The position numbers and the translations under genes were made by a program. From Methanomassiliicoccaceae archaeon (GTDB taxonomy: Archaea; Thermoplasmatota; Thermoplasmata; Methanomassiliicoccales; Methanomethylophilaceae), in NCBI GenBank assembly GCA_009780795.1, contig WQZJ01000032.1, positions 1 through 11,152 on the forward strand: 11,152 nt of DNA. The letters run 5' to 3'. This document shows positions 1-6,496 of the stretch, one piece after another (positions within the stretch are counted from its first letter, which is position 1; each line of letters opens with the position of its first letter). The notes beneath the pieces were generated by a model, which searched no databases, was not told the origin of the DNA, and was given only the letters and a program-made list of their open reading frames with translations.

Positions 1-3
1 CAT
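1..3 (-). CDS. Start codon of the next operon gene (partial, at window edge)
   Basis: After the mmp17 stop the minus strand reads TGAGGTGATGATG. GAGGTG is a good Shine-Dalgarno match and is identical to the one before mmp5. Two ATGs follow, at 6-4 and 3-1; the second has the better spacing. The operon therefore very likely continues beyond the window. Mmp7, the MCR activation component missing here, would be the natural guess, but no coding sequence is visible to test this. Confidence 0.4.
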
Positions 4-10
4 CATCACC

Positions 11-577
11 TCATACATCGGCGGCACCTCTCGCTTCCTCGTGCATCTTCGTCGCCTTGTCCTTGAGCTCCTGCGTCACGATCTCCTCGGTCGCGGCTAT
101 TGTTATCACTCTGCCGTCAGAGATGTTGTATCTTGCCTTGATGCCTTCCGGCAGCACCCTCCACATCGCTCCGATCATCTCCTGTTTCGCGTCCTCGCCG
201 GATGCTATCTCCACTTTGGCTATGACATCCTCGTCGGCGTTCTCGATCCTCAGGTCGAATCGGGTCTGCTGGTCCACACGGTCCTTTCCGTACAGTCTCC
301 ACAGTGCAGAGAGTATCTCCGGCGCGTAGTTCTCATCCGCTATCGTTATGTGCACGTCCTTGCCCTCCGTCCTTATGCTGACGGCGTCCGCTACTGTCTT
401 ACTCTCGGGCGCCGACCTCATTATCACGGTGAACACGAACAGCGGTGTCTTCGGATCGAGATACAGGACCGCACGCTCCAGCGACACTGCTTTACCTGCC
501 TCGCTCATTATCCCTTTGAACAGTTCCTCGTACGCAACGCATCCGTGCTCGTCCGTCCCTGTGACGTCTATCTCCAT
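11..577 (-). CDS. mmp17: Methanogenesis marker protein 17 (MCR activation complex component)
   Basis: 188 residues, matching the usual size and sequence style of methanogenesis marker 17, a family confined to methanogens and related alkane-oxidising archaea. Mmp17 has been reported as a subunit of the ATP-dependent MCR activation complex with McrC, Mmp3, Mmp7 and component A2. Seen here: an alternating acidic and hydrophobic soluble protein without signal peptide or membrane segment and with a single Cys (C13), so it is unlikely to bind a cluster alone. The ATG at 577 lies one base after the mmp15 stop, with GAGGGAG six bases upstream, which supports this start. It is the last complete gene of the operon. 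Assignment is from recalled family similarity. Confidence 0.85.
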   Translation of the reverse strand: MEIDVTGTDEHGCVAYEELFKGIMSEAGKAVSLERAVLYLDPKTPLFVFTVIMRSAPESKTVADAVSIRTEGKDVHITIADENYAPEILSALWRLYGKDRVDQQTRFDLRIENADEDVIAKVEIASGEDAKQEMIGAMWRVLPEGIKARYNISDGRVITIAATEEIVTQELKDKATKMHEEARGAADV

Positions 578-578
578 C

Positions 579-1808
579 TCAAACTCCCTCTAAGAACCCG
601 GACGACAGTATCGCGCCGCCCACGGCACCGATGTACTGCGAGTTCGCCGGGACTATCGGCTTTGAACCGAGTACCTCGCCCACCGCCGTCACAAGACCGG
701 AGATCAGCGACGTGCCGCCCACCTGTATTATCGGGTGACGTACGTCTATCTCCTGCAGCTGCTGCTCGTATACCTGTTCCGCGACCGAGTGACAGGCCGC
801 GGCGGCCACGTCCTCGAACGTCTTGCCGTCGCCCAGCGTCGTCACCAGGTCCTGTATGCCGAACACGGAACAGTATGAGTTCATCTTCGCGTTGCGCCAG
901 TTCCCCTTGTCGGCCAGCGATCCTAATTCCGTTACCTCTATCTTCAGACGCTTCGACACCATCTCCAGGAAACGTCCGGATGCGCCTGCGCATATGCCGC
1001 CCATCGTGAAGTTGTCGGGAACGCCGTCCCTTACGGTTATCGCCTTGTTGTCCATACCGCCTATGTCCAGGATCGTTGCTTCCCCTCTCTGCCTGTCGGC
1101 GAGCCATACGGCACCCTTGGAGTTCACTGTGAGCTCTTCCTGAACGAGCTTCGCATTGTAATGCTGTCCGAGCCTGAACCTTCCGTATCCTGTTGTTCCG
1201 ATCGCTTCCACATCCTTCAGTTTGACGCCGGCCTCCTTCAGCGCATTCTCCATCACCGTCTCGGCTGAAGCTATCACATCACCGGACGGCGTCCAGTCCT
1301 TACCGGCTATCCTGTTGTCGATCATCACTACCGCTTTGGTGGTGCTCGATCCGGAGTCTATGCCCGCTGTTATTCCTGTTTGCCTCTCCCTCGCCAGAAG
1401 CTCCTTCCTTGTGACCACTGTCACCAATGCCTCCATCCTTGTCAGGAGCTGGGATGCCTTCAGCCTCTCGGTGAACGAGTACGTCACCACCGGCAGTCTG
1501 GTGTTGTCCTGGATGAACCGTCTCAGTTCATTCCTTACCAGGGCGCCCTCGGCGCATCTGAAGCAGGTAGCTATGAACACCGCATCCGCATCGTATTTCC
1601 TGTCGGCCAGCTGAACGGCCCTGGCTATCATCAGTTTCAGTTGCGGGGACTGGGGTTTGAACCCGAATCGCTCCACCGCCTCGTTGATGTCCGCCGCTGA
1701 CACATCGGGATGGACCACGGTCGCACCAACACTCCTCGCCGCCTTCTCCACCTCGTACTGTACGCTGCTGTATTCCGTGCCGCATGAGAGCTGCGCTATC
1801 TTTATCAT
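579..1808 (-). CDS. mmp15: Methanogenesis marker protein 15, BadF/HgdC-type activator ATPase
   Basis: 409 residues in two parts. Residues about 145-405 are an ASKHA-fold ATPase of the BadF/BadG/BcrA/HgdC type: phosphate-1 loop GIDSGSSTTK (149-158), phosphate-2 ILDIGG (246-251), and an adenosine-side VGGTSLISG near 363-371. The two cysteines that in HgdC-type activators hold a [4Fe-4S] cluster across the dimer are present, C273 in GGICAGASGRF and C313 in SYCSVFG. In that family ATP hydrolysis drives an electron to a low potential, so ATP-gated electron or cofactor delivery for MCR is plausible but inferred. The N-terminal 140 residues hold C9 and a CFRC motif (82-85). The ATG overlaps the mmp5 stop by 4 nt (ATGA), with GGAGG at 1816-1820. 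Confidence 0.88.
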   Translation of the reverse strand: MIKIAQLSCGTEYSSVQYEVEKAARSVGATVVHPDVSAADINEAVERFGFKPQSPQLKLMIARAVQLADRKYDADAVFIATCFRCAEGALVRNELRRFIQDNTRLPVVTYSFTERLKASQLLTRMEALVTVVTRKELLARERQTGITAGIDSGSSTTKAVVMIDNRIAGKDWTPSGDVIASAETVMENALKEAGVKLKDVEAIGTTGYGRFRLGQHYNAKLVQEELTVNSKGAVWLADRQRGEATILDIGGMDNKAITVRDGVPDNFTMGGICAGASGRFLEMVSKRLKIEVTELGSLADKGNWRNAKMNSYCSVFGIQDLVTTLGDGKTFEDVAAAACHSVAEQVYEQQLQEIDVRHPIIQVGGTSLISGLVTAVGEVLGSKPIVPANSQYIGAVGGAILSSGFLEGV

Positions 1809-2239
1809 TTAAGGGCCTCCAAGAACTCCTTGATCCTTACCACTAGGTCCCTGCCCTCGTCCTCGTCGTTCGGATAGTCGACGTCGAGTATCGGGATGCC
1901 TCTCCTCTTTATCAGATACCTCACCATCAAAGACGTTCTGTGGCATCCGACGCATCCGAAACTGTATGGGCAGTCCTCCATTATAATGGCGGCTTCAGCC
2001 TCCTCTATCATGGGACCCCATACCGCGAGACGCCCGCGTACCCCGGACGGTACCTCGATACCGGCGTACTTCAGCCCTTTCATCACATCCTCCAATGATA
2101 CGTTCATCGGCGGCATGTCTATCTCTATCTTGTCTATCTTCTCCTGAATGGCGGCCATCGTGCTCAGCGGCTCGTGGCCGAACCTCTCCACCAGATCGAA
2201 CAATATCAGGCTGTTCGGCGGATCTATGAAAACCTTCAT
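1805..2239 (-). CDS. mmp5: Methanogenesis marker protein 5
   Basis: 144 residues beginning MKVFIDPPN, the form expected for methanogenesis marker 5. An in-frame ATG at 2254 would add five residues, but the start at 2239 has GAGGTG at 2245-2250 with 5-nt spacing and forms a TGATG junction with the mmp6 stop, so it is preferred. A Cys motif (C90, C96, C99 in EDCPYSFGCVGCHRT) is followed by RGIPILDVDYP and an acidic, Arg-containing C-terminal helix. This order recalls the C-terminal part of HgdB/2-hydroxyacyl-CoA dehydratase-like proteins, partners of HgdC-type ATPases, and the next gene encodes such an ATPase. Family call is firm; the functional pairing is inferred. No membrane segment. Confidence 0.85.
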   Translation of the reverse strand: MKVFIDPPNSLILFDLVERFGHEPLSTMAAIQEKIDKIEIDMPPMNVSLEDVMKGLKYAGIEVPSGVRGRLAVWGPMIEEAEAAIIMEDCPYSFGCVGCHRTSLMVRYLIKRRGIPILDVDYPNDEDEGRDLVVRIKEFLEALK

Positions 2240-2649
2240 CACTTCACCTCGCATATCTTCTTGAATTCCATGACGGACAGTTTCTTCCGTACTTTCCGGT
2301 CATTCGCCCTCTCTCCCTTCTCGGCCCTGTCCAGCCCGAAATGTATCTTCCAGAGGTCGTTCCACTCCTGTTCCAGCTGAGCGAATCCGGGTCTCGTTCC
2401 GTGATGTGCACGACACCTTCTCGGATCCCCTGCGTGGAATGCCCGTACTTTTGTGAATATCCCGTTCGGATCTAATTTCCTTACCTCAGCGATGACCTCG
2501 CGAACGATCTCTCGTTCTCCTTCGAGCACCGCACCGTAGCAGGATTCCTTGACCACTACTCTCTTCCCGTAGGTGTGTATCGTCCTCGTCACCTGGTCCG
2601 GGGTCACGCCGGATGCGGGCGAGATCATTATCAGTCTCGTCTCTCTCAT
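2239..2649 (-). CDS. mmp6: Methanogenesis marker protein 6
   Basis: 136 residues, a normal length for methanogenesis marker 6. It shows a hydrophobic N-terminal strand (RLIMISPAS), then the conserved GDPRRCRAHHGTRPG segment (74-88), an aromatic acidic stretch (EQEWNDLWKIHFG) and a very basic C-terminal helix. Cysteines are C37 (KESCYGA), C79 in the GDPRRCRA motif and C133. The family is restricted to MCR-bearing archaea and its molecular role is not established. Its ATG overlaps the mmp3 stop as ATGA, and its stop shares one base with the mmp5 start, so it is translated in series with both. Its place among MCR activation genes suggests work on MCR or on cofactor assembly. Confidence 0.86.
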   Translation of the reverse strand: MRETRLIMISPASGVTPDQVTRTIHTYGKRVVVKESCYGAVLEGEREIVREVIAEVRKLDPNGIFTKVRAFHAGDPRRCRAHHGTRPGFAQLEQEWNDLWKIHFGLDRAEKGERANDRKVRKKLSVMEFKKICEVK

Positions 2650-4160
2650 TGTTTCGCCTCCTTCACGTAAACGATGTCCCCTTCCTTCAGGCCGTCAAGA
2701 CCCTTCAGGTCGCCTTTGAACGAACCGGCGATGTTGGTTCCGTACGGTTCCTCACCGGTCGGGCCGAACTCCTTGCTGTCCTCCAGCCTGACGCCCATCA
2801 GACCGCAGTGCGGTCTGGATTGATTCGTTATCCCGATGTCGCCCTTCTTACACTTCTTGAACTCCGCTCCGGGGTACAGTGACTTTCCGCGTTCCTCGTC
2901 CCCCTCGAACGTTATCATCGGAACGCCCTTGAATGAGAAATGAACCTTCATAGTGCCTATCGGTTTGTGGCTCAGTCCCGTTACCTTTTCCATGTAGTGG
3001 ACACTGTCGGGCTCGTTCTTCCTGTCCAGGGCGATGTCGAACACACGGCCCTTCGGTACGCCGAACGTTTCGACCTCTTTTGAGAGGATGGCGTGCATGG
3101 TCCACTCCGGTTCCTGTTCCACGATGACGGCGTCATCTGACGTGTCGCCGGTGCGTATCTGCTTCACCCCGTACGACCTCAGCATCTCGGCGCCCTCGGC
3201 CTGCGTCATCCCTACTGAAAGCACTCTCTTCTGATCTGTTGCCACGGTCACCGTATCGCCGGCCTTGGCATGTGCCAGTATACCTCTTCCCTTGACCGCT
3301 GCGCCGGCGTCGTTATGGGACGGCAGCAGCTGTCTCCTGTCCTTGTAGAAGAGTATCCTTCCGGTTCCCGATCCGGATGTCCTTACCGATACGCGGCCGG
3401 CATCCCTCACTTCCTTGGACTCATCGTTTATGGCCACGTCGGTGTTGTCCGAGCATGCCGCATAACTTCCGCAGCTGTCTGATATCGTCATGTACCCTTT
3501 ACCGGCCGTGACCAGCAGATGCTCGCTGCTCATTGGTGAATTCTTATTGAGTTCGACGAGTACGTACGTCTCAACGCTCATCCCGTCCTCCAGCTGATAG
3601 TTCATGTCCTTCGTCACGATCGCGTTCTCTGTGCTTCGCTCGGATACCACCGGCCTGATGGAAAGTATCTTGTCCCCTTCCCTCAACAGCGGAAGTATGT
3701 GACGTCCCGACGTTATGCGGCCTATCCTTCCGGTGCCAGCACCGTACGCCCACTTGTGGTCGTCCATCGCGATCATCATGTACGTCGTATCGTTATCGAA
3801 TCCGCCCAGCGAGAAGAAACAGTCATACTGCCTATGCATCTTCGCCTCGCGGTCAAGTTTCACTTTCGTTTTGAAGGAACCGAACGCGGCTATGTTGCGG
3901 GTGACCCATCTTGTCCCTATACCCTCTATCTTGTCCATGGACGCCTTCCATATGCGGGCGTGCTCGCTGTCGTCGAGATGTAACGTCATCGAACCTCTCG
4001 ACGTCACTAACTCAAGGTCATCCGTCTCCTCCCTTATCCTGTCGGTGGACAGGTGCACCGATATCAGCGATCCGTTCACGTACGTTTCGCCGGATACCGC
4101 ATCCTTGAGCTTGGCGCCCTTCGGAAGTTCCTTCTCGGTGCCGTTGACGGTGACCTTCAT
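2646..4160 (-). CDS. mmp3: Methanogenesis marker protein 3 (UPF0288 family), MCR activation complex component
   Basis: 504 residues, the typical length for methanogenesis marker 3/UPF0288. The first 60 residues (MKVTVNGTEKELPKGAKLKD) look like a small beta-grasp (ThiS-like) domain. The rest is beta-rich, and the family has been described as distantly cyclophilin-like. Cysteines lie at 114, 230 and 236 (DSCGSYAACSD), 437 (EFKKCKKG) and 452 (SRPHCGLMG); which bind metal cannot be told from sequence. Mmp3 is reported as a scaffold subunit of the MCR activation complex, in which unusual nitrogenase-like Fe-S clusters were found. Start ATG overlaps the mcrC stop as ATGA, and the stop overlaps mmp6 the same way. 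No transmembrane segment. Confidence 0.88.
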   Translation of the reverse strand: MKVTVNGTEKELPKGAKLKDAVSGETYVNGSLISVHLSTDRIREETDDLELVTSRGSMTLHLDDSEHARIWKASMDKIEGIGTRWVTRNIAAFGSFKTKVKLDREAKMHRQYDCFFSLGGFDNDTTYMMIAMDDHKWAYGAGTGRIGRITSGRHILPLLREGDKILSIRPVVSERSTENAIVTKDMNYQLEDGMSVETYVLVELNKNSPMSSEHLLVTAGKGYMTISDSCGSYAACSDNTDVAINDESKEVRDAGRVSVRTSGSGTGRILFYKDRRQLLPSHNDAGAAVKGRGILAHAKAGDTVTVATDQKRVLSVGMTQAEGAEMLRSYGVKQIRTGDTSDDAVIVEQEPEWTMHAILSKEVETFGVPKGRVFDIALDRKNEPDSVHYMEKVTGLSHKPIGTMKVHFSFKGVPMITFEGDEERGKSLYPGAEFKKCKKGDIGITNQSRPHCGLMGVRLEDSKEFGPTGEEPYGTNIAGSFKGDLKGLDGLKEGDIVYVKEAKQ

Positions 4161-4780
4161 TTCTTGTCCCTCCGGTCCGGCAACATGGATTGTACCTTCG
4201 ATACGATCTCATCGAGCTTGTCCTGCGGGCATGTGACGCCTCTCACGACACCGGTAGCGATCTCACGTATCTCACCTCTCACGGCTATGTCCTCGTCCCT
4301 CGGCATCACGACTTTCGTCTTGACGCCTATCTCCGCGAAATCCTCGAAATCCACCGGGCACTGTGCCACTATCATTGCCGGGATGTCCACGTTCCTGAGT
4401 ATGAGACGGGCTTTGTAGATTATGTGCGCCCTCACGTTGCCCAGATGTATCAGCGCGACCTTGAACTGTTGTATGCGGTCCACTTCTATCGGATCGAGAC
4501 CGAAATACGACCCGGTGGTCACGTCCAGCGCGTCAGCGGGAACGCCCAGTCCGGCGTTGACGACGAGGACGCTCGCGTCTATTCCCTCCTCTCTGAGCGC
4601 ATACGTTATCTCGCAAACGGGTTTCGTGATGTGTCTCCTTCCGGGACCCATCGCCACTACGACTACGTCCCGGCCGCTTTCAGATATCGTGGCCCTCTGT
4701 GCCAGCGATCCCCCGGAACCGAGTCCCATGGACTCACGGCATTCCACAAAATTCAGGCGCCTGCCGATCCTTTGCTTCAT
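4157..4780 (-). CDS. mcrC: McrC, MCR activation protein C
   Basis: 207 residues with the hallmark McrC motifs: FVECRESMGLG near the N-terminus (C14), VAMGPGRRHITKPVCEI (43-58, C56), VNAGLGVPADA, IHLGNVRAHIIYKARLILRN (111-130), CPVDFEDFAEIGVKT (141-155, C141) and a C-terminal TCPQDKLDEIV (C184). McrC lies inside mcrBDCGA in hydrogenotrophic methanogens and as a separate paralogue elsewhere. It is a subunit of the ATP-dependent MCR activation assembly, with Cys residues implicated in cluster binding. Here it is detached from mcrA and follows the ATPase AtwA with an ATGA overlap, so activase ATPase and McrC are translationally coupled. Cytosolic and soluble. The family call is very clear. Confidence 0.93.
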   Translation of the reverse strand: MKQRIGRRLNFVECRESMGLGSGGSLAQRATISESGRDVVVVAMGPGRRHITKPVCEITYALREEGIDASVLVVNAGLGVPADALDVTTGSYFGLDPIEVDRIQQFKVALIHLGNVRAHIIYKARLILRNVDIPAMIVAQCPVDFEDFAEIGVKTKVVMPRDEDIAVRGEIREIATGVVRGVTCPQDKLDEIVSKVQSMLPDRRDKK

Positions 4781-6381
4781 TTCTCCGCATTCTCCTCTTT
4801 GGTAAGTTCTTTCACGATCTCTTCGGGGGTCCCTATCATCGCCACCTTCCCGTTCCTCATCAGCGCGCCACGGTCACAGCAATTCAATATGAAGTCCATG
4901 TCGTGGCTTACTATCACGAAGGTCTCGTTGAACTCCTCCCTCGCCTTCAGCACGGATTTCGCGATCGTCACCTTGGTTATCGGGTCCATCGTACCGGTCG
5001 GTTCGTCCAGTATGACTATCCTCGGCTCTTGTATCAATACCTGCGCGAACGCGATCCTCTGACATTCCCCGACACTCAGTGTGTCCGGGAATGCGTACAA
5101 TATCTTCTCTATGCTCTCTGACGAGAAACCGACGCTCATCAGCGCTTGTATGGCCTTTACTTTGGCAAGTTCGGCTGGCATCTTCATCCCTATGCATGTC
5201 GTTAAATTCTGAAGTATGGTGTCGAACGGATACAACGAATATTCCTGATGCAGGAACCCTATGTACGGCGTGGCCCTTCCCTTCCCCTCGGCGCCCGGTT
5301 CTGACATATCAACGAGATCGTCACCTAGTTTGATCTTCACGGAACCTCCCGTGACGGGTGACATACCGGCTATCATCCGGGATGTGGTCGTCTTTCCGGC
5401 ACCGCTCGTGCCGACCAGGGCGAACACTTCCCTCTCCTTTATGTCGAACGAAACGTCATCCACCGCTTTGACGACTCCGCGTATGACCGAGAAGAAATAT
5501 TTCTTGGCGTTCTGCACTATTATGATGGGTTCGCCGAGTTCGGACCTCTCGCGCTCCTTGAATTCGTATTCTTCCATGAACTTCTTGGTGACGTTCTCAG
5601 GGACACCTTGCATCATCACCTTCCCCGCATCGAGCCATATCGCCTCATTGGCCATCTTCTCGACCGCCTCCGGCCAGTGCGACGCGAAGACCATGCACAT
5701 CCCTCTGGACCCTATCAGTTTGATCAGGGAATTATGAACAATGTCCGCCGTCTTCGGATCTAACGTACCGGTCGGTTCGTCGGCAAGGAAGAATAACGGT
5801 TCTTTTGCCAGCTGTCTCGCCAGCACCGTTCTCTGTTTCTCGCCTCCGGAAAGGTCTCTGGCTATGTGCGTCGTCCTGTGCGTGAGATTAACGAACTCCA
5901 ACAGTTCAACGATACGTCTGGTGCGCTCGCGCTCGTCCAGCCCGGGCGGCAGCGCCTCGGCGATGTTCTCCATCACGGTCTTATCACCGAACAACGCGAA
6001 CGTTCTCTGAAGCATTATGGCAACACGTCCCCGTATCTCCTCCCTCAGCTTATCGCGTTCGGGGAGCGACCAGTAATCGACGTCCTTCGTCACCGTCCCG
6101 GAACCGCATTTGGAGCAGGGTTCACCATCATACGGAAGGTCCACAGAACCACATTTCTTGCAGTGGTTCACTCTGTATATCACCTTCCCCTTGTCAGGTT
6201 TGTAGTCAACGTTCCCTCTGAGCATATTTATCAATACGCTCTTTCCGGCCGCGCTCTTCCCTATCAGTCCGAGTGACGAACCGACGGTAAGTTTCGCGCT
6301 CACGTTGCTCAGGACTGGACGTCCGTCGAACTGTTTGGATACGTTGTCGATAATCAGCAGGTCTACCGCTTCGCGAGCCAT
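4777..6381 (-). CDS. atwA: AtwA, MCR activation component A2 (double ABC ATPase)
   Basis: 534 residues with two ABC ATPase domains and no membrane segment, as in component A2, which hydrolyses ATP during reduction of MCR F430 to the active Ni(I) state. Domain 1: Walker A GKSAAGKS (41-48), signature LSGGEKQR (177-184), Walker B FFLADEP (197-203). A four-Cys zinc-ribbon-like insertion, CKKC (74-77) and CSKC (89-92), sits between Walker A and Q-loop. Domain 2: Walker A GTSGAGKT (324-331), signature LSVGECQR (435-442), Walker B IVILDEP (455-461), H-loop VSHD. First gene of the operon. The ATG at 6381 has no Shine-Dalgarno sequence but a TATA box about 24 nt upstream, suggesting a leaderless message. 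Domain 1 Walker A has Ala in place of the usual third Gly. Confidence 0.94.
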   Translation of the reverse strand: MAREAVDLLIIDNVSKQFDGRPVLSNVSAKLTVGSSLGLIGKSAAGKSVLINMLRGNVDYKPDKGKVIYRVNHCKKCGSVDLPYDGEPCSKCGSGTVTKDVDYWSLPERDKLREEIRGRVAIMLQRTFALFGDKTVMENIAEALPPGLDERERTRRIVELLEFVNLTHRTTHIARDLSGGEKQRTVLARQLAKEPLFFLADEPTGTLDPKTADIVHNSLIKLIGSRGMCMVFASHWPEAVEKMANEAIWLDAGKVMMQGVPENVTKKFMEEYEFKERERSELGEPIIIVQNAKKYFFSVIRGVVKAVDDVSFDIKEREVFALVGTSGAGKTTTSRMIAGMSPVTGGSVKIKLGDDLVDMSEPGAEGKGRATPYIGFLHQEYSLYPFDTILQNLTTCIGMKMPAELAKVKAIQALMSVGFSSESIEKILYAFPDTLSVGECQRIAFAQVLIQEPRIVILDEPTGTMDPITKVTIAKSVLKAREEFNETFVIVSHDMDFILNCCDRGALMRNGKVAMIGTPEEIVKELTKEENAEK

Positions 6382-6399
6382 GGGGAATAAATGGGTTGT

Positions 6400-6410
6400 G
6401 ATTATAAAAC
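6400..6410 (-). promoter_or_regulatory. TATA box of the atwA operon (leaderless promoter)
   Basis: The minus strand reads GTTTTATAAT here, a good archaeal TATA box centred about 24 nt before the atwA ATG. With archaeal initiation about 25-27 nt downstream of the box, transcription would begin at or next to the start codon. No Shine-Dalgarno match lies between box and ATG, in agreement with a leaderless message. No better promoter was found inside the seven-gene operon, so this probably drives all of it. Confidence 0.6.
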
Positions 6411-6432
6411 ACCACTGTTAAAGCATCTACTG

Positions 6433-6441
6433 ATTTTATAA
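6433..6441 (+). promoter_or_regulatory. TATA box of the winged-helix regulator gene
   Basis: TTTTATAAG on the plus strand is the best TATA match before the gene at 6497. It would place the start site near 6463 and give a leader of about 33 nt that contains a Shine-Dalgarno match (AGAGG, 6489-6493). A weaker TATA-like CTTTAATAG at 6466-6474 would instead give a leaderless transcript. The two cannot be separated by reading alone. Confidence 0.45.
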
Positions 6442-6459
6442 GATAATCATTGTTTTCGG

Positions 6460-6478
6460 CGCACTCTTTAATAGTGCG
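6460..6478. promoter_or_regulatory. Inverted repeat, candidate operator
   Basis: Perfect 6-bp arms CGCACT and AGTGCG are separated by 7 bp (CTTTAAT). The repeat sits in the 115-bp gap between divergent atwA and the winged-helix gene, either at the regulator's predicted start site (if the TATA box at 6433 is used) or enclosing its alternative TATA box. Either position suits a repressor site for autoregulation. Size and symmetry fit a dimeric winged-helix protein. It could also be a short leader hairpin. Confidence 0.45.
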
Positions 6479-6496
6479 TACATTTTACAGAGGTCT

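Noticed and set aside
41..1009. Long plus-strand open frame opposite mmp17 and mmp15
   Set aside because: It runs antisense to two well-recognised genes, its Arg/Pro/Ser-rich product is typical of an antisense GC-rich frame, and no promoter or ribosome site supports it.
2239..2254. Upstream ATG at 2254 as the mmp5 start
   Set aside because: The ATG at 2239 has a well-spaced GAGGTG and gives the usual MKVFID start; the upstream ATG would overlap the mmp6 end by 16 nt without a ribosome site.
4190..5062. 290-codon plus-strand open frame opposite mcrC and the end of atwA
   Set aside because: Antisense to confident genes, low-complexity composition in places and no recognisable domain.
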